Below, piece by piece: positions 57,599 through 64,000 of a stretch of 64,000 bases of DNA. Positions within the stretch are counted from its first letter, which is position 1. Every line of letters begins with the position of its first letter. The DNA comes from Toxonevra muliebris (lineage: Eukaryota; Arthropoda; Insecta; Diptera; Pallopteridae). Position numbers and translations under genes: made by a program. The notes beneath the pieces were generated by a model, which worked only from the letters and a program-made list of their open reading frames with translations, searched no databases and was not told the origin of the DNA. Location: the NCBI GenBank assembly GCA_963691655.1, contig OY829326.1:56847776-56911775 (forward strand), written 5' to 3'.

Positions 57599-60200
57599 CT
57601 CTGTTTTCCCATCAAGACCACCCAGTTTTTGCAGGTATACCAATTTCAGTTCTGAATTGAAGACAAAGACCACATGAGTGACAGCAATAAACTCAAATTA
57701 TTTCATTAATTTGACAAGTTTGTTTTAACTATGTACATATGAGTACAATGATCGGTTTTTCAAGCTCGTGTTATCCTATATGTCTCCAGTCTATCGACCA
57801 CTTTGCAATGCAACTCTTCTTTCACTTCAACTGTGCATTACTTAACCTACATACGCATATTTTATTTTGAAATACATACAAAAAAGATTTTAAAAAAGTT
57901 GTGCCTATATTTAAGCACAGATATAGCTTCAAATCATTGGCGATTAGAAAGTTTAAATATTTATTTACTATTTTTCTTTATAAATAAACAATTTTACGAA
58001 ATATTTTTGTTTTTTTTTCTCGTTTTGAGGCCATCAATTAGACAAAAGGGCCACACACTCATCACACAAAATACCACACATGCAACTGACACTCACTCTC
58101 ATAAACACACACGCACTCTGTGCTTTACTCATAAATAACTCAGCACGTCTAATGTTGTCTTGATATCTTGACGTACAGTATGCATAAAGTAAATATAACT
58201 TTCAAATTGAATACAATACAAAAAAATAAATAAAGAACTTACGCAAAAACAACAAGTGTCCAACATATTCAATTAAATTAAAAAACAAATACCAAAGAAA
58301 CAAATACAACAAACAAAAAAGCAGACAAAAAAAAAACCGATTTCTAATTTAAATTTTAATGGCACACGCCAAAGCGTCAAAAATGAAATACTCGTAAAAT
58401 AAATAACATAGACAAAGCTCTTACTCGCTCTCTCTCCCTCACTCTATTGCTTCCTCTACTTGTTGCTGTCAAAAATTTGGGAGAACTCGCTCTTCACTCT
58501 TCAAATACTATATCTGGAACAATGGCAGAGTACACTGAATATTAATGATTACAAAACAAGAGAGACATTGCGAAGACAAGCAATCACACAAAATGTTAAT
58601 ACTGTCTAGAAATACACAAGTATTTATATATTTTACATGTGATATAAAAAGTTGATAAGTTCTTTTGTTATGTGCTATCGATGATTTTTGAAAAACCAAT
58701 CAAATTAATCGAAAAAGAATGAAATGAAAAAATTGAAATGAGCACTGGCAGTTCCAAAAAAAGCAACAATAAAAACGTTAGATTGAGTGTGTAGTGCGGG
58801 AGAGAAAGCTAACTGAAAATTTAAAGAGCGCAGATTGAGCAGGCGTCACATTTTGGACATAACAAACAATTTAAATGTCAGTCAACTTGAAATAGGTAGA
58901 TATTATATGTGGTAAAAAAAACAAAAGATGTAAAGAAATAAATAAATAGCTGAATATATATATGCCTACAATATTGTTAAACAACAACAAAACCTGTAAA
59001 GGGCAAATTTATTGCTTTCGTTTTACATACCACATACATAGCAAATTAGACATGTATGTACATCATAGCAAACTACAATATGTATATATGGCTAGAATAT
59101 CACGAGACAGACAAACGAACAGAACACATAGTTAATACAAAAGTCTGGCTGTTAGCTATTCACAAAGGTAAGCCCTTTCCATACATTTTAGCTACTCACT
59201 TGTCATTGTTCTATGTTACTATTAAATTAACTTGAGGAAGGCAAGTGTAGCCCCAAAGAGAGGGAGAGAGAGATAAAGACAGAAAGAGACTATTTACGCA
59301 AAAGGGCAACCTGAGAAGTTTAGTTTGTTGTTAATTGAAACTCTTGCTCTTTTCCTCTGATTTCTTTTTCTCTTTCTGTTCATTTCTTTCATTTCACATT
59401 TCATTGCAATAATAATATGAATTTGTTGCTATTTTTTGTTACTTGTCGTGTCAAGTTGAAAGGTAAGTGGTAAACGTTAAATAAATAAATAGAAATGGAC
59501 AAAAGCAAACAGGAGGTAATTTGATTAAGTTTATATTGTAGATACAATTGTATGCTGTGAATTTACTCTGGCAAGTAAAGAACAAAACATGAAACTGAAC
59601 AACATATATAAATAATTAAGGATTTAGTTTGAATGTACAAAAATTGAATTGGATTTTTCTCATTCATTTCAAATTGAATAAATGTTTTCTTTGGCAGCTG
59701 ACATGGTGATGGATATAAAGTTGTAATTTAAAGTTGAAATTGTTGTAGAATTTTTTTTTTTTTTTATTAAATAAAACAATCAGTTCAGGTTCAGTTTGAT
59801 TTTGAAGAAAAATTTGAAAAATCGATTCATGGATGGGATGCAAAAGCCTTAATTAATTTTTCACTTGCAAACTCTGACCTCATATAAAATTCGGGATCTC
59901 TAACTGAAACATTCTTATTTTTGAAAATAACAAGGAAAATGTGTGGAAATTGTAGTATATTTTGTACATTTGGGGCACAAGATTTGAGTTTAACAACAAT
60001 AAAGAATAAGCTAATCCTAGGCTATTGTACCACAATTTAATTCTCTGACTTGAACTTTCTGAATTTGTATCATACTTTCCATAGTTTGTGTTGTCTAGCA
60101 TTGACGAACAATGGCATTTGGCCGAAGTGTGAGAGCTATTTCGTCAATTTCGTGAGCAGACTTTTGAGTAACTTTGACAAGATGATGCCCCTAAATTACA
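57599..60200. other. AT-rich non-coding DNA
   Basis: No supported gene. CACACA-rich stretches (58050-58130), a CT-rich run at 58425-58460 and a GAGAGAGAG run at 59258-59290 are visible. The last two could bind GAGA-type factors, but that is speculation. Confidence 0.4.
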
Positions 60201-60208
60201 GTTCCCAT

Positions 60209-61818
60209 CATGGATGCCAGCTCATTTTTTCTGTCTCCCCGATAGCCCTTGAGAAATTCCCCGATTTTCAATCAAATTCCCCGCACCGGTATAATTTTAT
60301 ATTATTACAGTGAGACACGTTTAAAATTGATCAAGGTTAATGTTATTTTAATGCGGTCCAAAACTGGTAGGTTAATAGTAAGGTACTTTCTGACTCCGGA
60401 ATTCTTTTGACACATGGTAGATTTCATCTCAAGGGAACGCACTCTTAAAATCGATTGAGCTCAAATGAATCCGGTGTACCAAGCTACTCATCGTTCATTT
60501 TAATAGATAAACATTCAAAGTTCTCAAAGGAAAATACATGGGCTTTCTTTTGACCTAAATAAAAACAAAAAATGAAAAAAAATCAAAATTATTTTTGATT
60601 TAAAAAAAAAATAGTCACATTTTGAATTTTTAAGATTTTTTTTTCATTTTTCGAAAGATTAAATAAGAAACGTGTTCGATAAAAATTTCCAAATGCAATA
60701 GGTGATTAGTTACATGGATCCAAAACAGGGGCTGTTTGACCTAAATGTATAAATTCTACCGCCCTCCAACTCGGCGAATTTTTGACTGATCGCGTTCAAA
60801 GTTGGTGTGGTCACTACTACCCAATAAGGCTGTCTCGATCGGGACAAAATTTCCAATTACTACATATATTTAAAGACTTCAAATATAAGAAAAAATTTTG
60901 TGTAATAATTAAATAAAAACTGCATACAAGATTTTTTTTTGTAGCTTAATGGAAGACGTTTTGCAAATCATCATCGCACGAATGCGGCACAATGGAAGGT
61001 GTAAAAAAAAACTTTAGAAAAATTATGACTATGGCATTAGAACATACTATTACTTTTTTGTTTGACCGATAATTCACGAAATGGCAGACAGCCAAAATTA
61101 GATTTTTCAAAAATTGGACTTTTTTCGAAAGTACAACGTTGCAAATTGAACAAAAAATTAACCAAACTTTTTTTCTATTATGTCCTGGGGCCATTGTTGT
61201 ATAGGAAAACATATTTAAATTAGACCGTACTGGCCAATGGCAAAAACCTTGTTTTGAGAAGAACGGGTTCAAAGTTTTGGCTATCAGTTTTTAAATATAT
61301 CGACGAATCCCAGCGGACCTTCCTCCCGCCCAATACGACCGAGAGGAGCATCTGCAAAACGCACAGATCTTTGACCGATGCAATCGCAGTCCGGAGTTAT
61401 TAATCAGAAGGTGTTGGACGAAGGCATAGCTAAGCCTTTCTTAAAGGCCGAAAGAGAAGGCGAAGCTCTGCGCGGCTGTTTTGGCCTGACTGACACTCGC
61501 CGCTATAATGGTCTATATCTACGAAAGCACTTCGAGTTTCTCTCTGAAATTTTTACAAAATATTTTTGAAATATAATACTTTCAAATTACACACTTCGAT
61601 TTCTCCAAACCAAGAAAACTCAGGGCCCTCTTAAGAAGAGATGAAGGCTATAAGACTTAAAGTATGAGTATTGCAAAAGCTACACGACTTACATTACATA
61701 AAATTTGACAACAAATTTTTTACAGACTTTGTTAACTAAAAGCTGAACGGTTTCAAATTCCCCGCAAAAAACGAATTTCCCCACGAATCGGGGAACTCCC
61801 CGCAAGTTTGCATCGCTG
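60209..61818. mobile_element. hAT-type element, second copy of the 22.4-kb family, reverse orientation
   Basis: An exact 8-bp duplication, GTTCCCAT, is at 60201-60208 and 61819-61826. The left end CATGGATGCCAGCTCATTTTTT matches the reverse complement of the right end of 22414-22871, and the right end TTGCATCGCTG matches the other end. Both ends carry several CCCCG(C/A)-type motifs. At 1610 bp it is much longer than the 458-bp copy. The extra middle contains an unexplained GC-richer segment (61290-61570). No hAT catalytic domain is recognisable. Confidence 0.92.
61290..61569 (+). pseudogene. Unidentified coding-like segment inside the hAT element
   Basis: This segment is clearly less AT-rich than the rest of the element. 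One frame reads ADLPPAQYDREEHLQNAQIF and then DRCNRSPELL. A neighbouring frame from ATG 61378 reads VLDEGIAKPFLKAEREGEAL followed by RGCFGLTDTRRYNGLYL to a stop at 61569. The two would join with a single frameshift. It may be captured host exon sequence or an eroded piece of the element's own transposase. I do not recognise a family. Confidence 0.35.
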
Positions 61819-62015
61819 GTTCCCATAAAAAAAAAACAAGATGACAGTGCATATAACAGCAGAGCGGTGTCTCTCTCTTAGATACACACACAAGCATGCA
61901 TGTTTATGTATTGGTTTGTGCGGCACTCTTCATGATCAAACCTCAAGGTAAAACAACTAAAACTTTTATAAAATTAAGAGCATGGTGGGAAAATATTTTC
62001 TCTTGGATTGAATTA

Positions 62016-62438
62016 CAGTAGAACTTCGCTAATACTGATCAATTAAAACTGGCTCAATTTGGATTACTGGGAAATCCGGATTGAGGTATATTAAGATGGA
62101 AAAACTTTTATAAATACGTAATTATCATATATATTTCGAAGAAAAACTAAAACAATACTTTCAATTTAAAAGCTAGAAAAAAATTTATTGAAAAAATTCG
62201 ATTACTTTTTTGACGAGTGAACCCTTACATAGCCTCCATTGTATGAACGAATATCAAATAAAGCGTGCTTCATTTTACTGGATTATCGGTTATTGCATTA
62301 TACAACATGCGATCCGGATTAGCGAAATCGTGGTCGGTCCGGATTACAAGGGAGAAAATAGAAATGTTTAATTTTTTAGCTGTCCGGATTACAAAAGGAT
62401 CCAGATTAAGCCATATCCGGATTAGCGAAGTTCTACTG
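62016..62438. mobile_element. pogo/Tigger-type MITE, 423 bp
   Basis: A perfect 18-bp terminal inverted repeat, CAGTAGAACTTCGCTAAT, stands at 62016-62033 and, reversed, at 62421-62438. TA duplications flank it at 62014-62015 and 62439-62440. The CAGTAGAAC start is typical of pogo-like members of the Tc1/mariner superfamily. TCCGGATTA words recur inside both ends. No transposase is present. Confidence 0.92.
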
Positions 62439-62450
62439 TATTATTGAATA

Positions 62451-63614
62451 CGAGGTGGCTAACAAAAGTTCGTTTAGTTGGCAATACTAAATGAATTTTT
62501 GACAAATCAAAAAATGTCAAATGATTTGGCATAGTATTGCGAGATTTCATTTTAAGTTTCACTGCGAGTGAGAAAGAGACTATAGAAATTTCACTGCCAT
62601 CGCAATTTTGGCGTAACCTCAAGCCTTGGGAAATATTTAATGAATGACAAATAGCATACAGAGCGAAGACATCATCGCTTGTGACCGTCTCAAAGTGATT
62701 TCGGAGATTCCTGGCCGGAAAGAATCTCTCTAAGATCGCCCAAAATCTTTGACTGATGACGTAAGTGTGACTCTGGTGAAGGTCAAAATTGACGAAGATC
62801 CAAATTGACCTATGAAATGAATTCTGAGGAACTTGACTTGAATGTCATGTCAGCACGATTCCTCGAATTTTATATGATGCTCAAAAAAAGAAAAAGAGCG
62901 CGTTTTGATCAATATTTTCTTCAAAAATTTAAAAATGGAGAGTCAGGCACCTTCAATAAAATTGTAACAGGTGATAGAGCTTGATTCTTTAGCAAGAAGA
63001 GCCCAGAAAAGGTGCTAATTCACCCATTAAAGCCAAACAGCAGAAGTCAACGGCAAACGTAATGATATCAACTTATTTCACCAGAGAAAAAATTTTAACT
63101 GTTTTTCCTTTGAAAACTAGACAGACGGTAACTGCTAAATGGTATACTGAAATCTGCTGACCACAAATTTTCGAAAACTTGTTGGGAAACCAGAAAAAAG
63201 ATGAACTGCGTCGCTACTTTTTGCATTACGATAACGCCCCAGCTCACACTGCTGAAAAGACGAACAATATCATTGCGCTCTTAGGGACCGAAAAAATTCG
63301 TTCAGCACCATATTCCCTAGACCTAACGTCGTGTGATTTCTGATTCTTTCTAAGAATAAAAAAAATTTGAGAGGTAAGGTCTTGGGCAATAATGTGGAGA
63401 TAATTAATGCTGTTAATGTCAAAGTTGCAAACCTAAAAAAAAATCCGATTTTGAGGTCTGTTTTTTGAAGTAGATGTACTGGTTTCAAAAATGTATAGAA
63501 ATTAATGGCAATTATGTCGAAAAATTTAAAAACGATAAGCATTAAAGTAATGAAATTAAAATGGTTTTTGGAATTTTCCTTGTAACCACATAAGCGAACT
63601 TTCGTTAGTCCCCG
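62451..63614 (+). mobile_element. mariner-type transposon, inactive
   Basis: The ends are imperfect inverted repeats of about 28 bases: left CGAGGTGGCTAACAAAAGTT, right (reversed) CGGGGACTAACGAAAGTT, then CG(T/C)TTA on both. TA flanks both sides (62449-62450 and 63615-63616). The length (1164 bp) is close to a full mariner, and the interior is a heavily mutated transposase gene. Confidence 0.9.
62640..63545 (+). pseudogene. mariner transposase pseudogene
   Basis: Fragments of the enzyme can be read in several frames. First comes GDRAxFFSKKSPEKVLIHP-like sequence around 62972-63025 (first catalytic Asp region). LHYDNAPAHTAEKTNNI at about 63225 holds the second Asp, and PYSLDLTSCDF at about 63309-63341 holds the third Asp after 34 intervening residues. 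FLRIKKNLRGK follows. Stop codons and frameshifts are spread through it, including a TGA directly after the last CDF, so it is old. Confidence 0.88.
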
Positions 63615-63616
63615 TA

Positions 63617-64000
63617 GTATGTAATATATTTTTGTGTTAAAATATTACAATAGCTTATGTCAAAAATTGAATTTTAAAAATAGTCTCCAATTTATCTAAA
63701 AACGCACAAATGATATGTAATATATATTTTCATTAAATATAATTTCAATTTAAGCAGAGAGTTAAAAAAAATTGAAAAAAATAACAATAAAATAAAATTG
63801 AAAATTTAGCTTATCGCGACTTAAGCTTTTTAATATGTTGAAATAGCATTTTTCTACTATCTAATTATTCATAAAATTTTTGCCAATTAGTAAAACAACA
63901 ACTACTTATTTTGCTACAACTTTTCGTGGTAAGTTCAAAGAAATATTAATCACTACACAAATAAAAATCCAAAAAAAAAAAAAAAAACGTTTATAAAAAA
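63617..64000. other. AT-rich non-coding DNA
   Basis: Nothing identifiable; it ends in an A-run and AT-rich sequence. Confidence 0.4.

Overview
This is nuclear DNA of a higher (brachyceran) fly. It is very AT-rich, full of poly(A)/poly(T) runs, CAACAA and GTATGTAT microsatellites, and decayed insect transposons. A tephritid fruit fly is my best guess, but that is an inference from the transposon mix and not proven. There are no bacterial-style operons, tRNA or rRNA genes, CRISPR arrays or intact long genes. The only host coding sequence I can support is one short first exon at 7093-7177. It encodes a signal peptide and ends at a clean GTAAGT donor, so much of the rest may be intron or intergenic DNA. 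|| Layout. 1-7 kb: a deleted PIF/Harbinger element (1747-2553), a short tandem repeat (about 3.45-3.8 kb), then the signal-peptide exon. 9-14.6 kb: a piggyBac-like MITE (9252-9728), a broken Tc1 element (9873-11235) and a hAT element with a perfect 8-bp target duplication (13387-14566) that holds a second TTAA-flanked element. 15.4-16.9 kb: a degenerate 10-bp satellite. 17.7-19 kb: a 14-bp minisatellite and a roughly 120-bp tandem repeat. 20.8-22.9 kb: a 5'-truncated LINE with a perfect 15-bp target duplication and a 458-bp hAT MITE with a perfect 8-bp duplication. 24.7-25.8 kb: a 1-kb polypyrimidine tract. 26.9-28.2 kb: a hAT-like element whose body is a 12-bp GGTCTGA minisatellite. 29.4-32.4 kb: a tRNA-derived SINE, a purine-rich tract, a degenerate tandem repeat and two LINE relics on opposite strands. 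34.4-36.8 kb: the largest array of the GGTCTGA minisatellite, on the opposite strand. 40.6-42.1 kb: a LINE tail nested in a hAT-like element, with more of the same minisatellite on both sides. 43.9-45.1 kb: two hairpin MITEs and a roughly 120-bp tandem repeat. 46.3-47.0 kb: an internally deleted mariner. 49.86-51.29 kb: an unexplained cluster of seven copies of one motif on both strands. 52.0 kb: a small hAT-like MITE. 55.2-57.6 kb: a LINE reverse transcriptase relic followed by a deleted piggyBac element. 60.2-61.8 kb: a second copy of the 22.4-kb hAT family. 62.0-63.6 kb: a pogo-type MITE lying 12 bp from a dead mariner. || Nothing in the window looks able to move by itself. Each transposase or reverse transcriptase seen is truncated, frameshifted, stopped or mutated at a catalytic position. 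Many of the non-autonomous elements keep exact terminal repeats and target duplications, which suggests several separate waves of activity. The two most unusual signals are the GGTCTGA minisatellite shared by five loci, one of them inside a hAT-like element, and the motif cluster at 49.86-51.29 kb.
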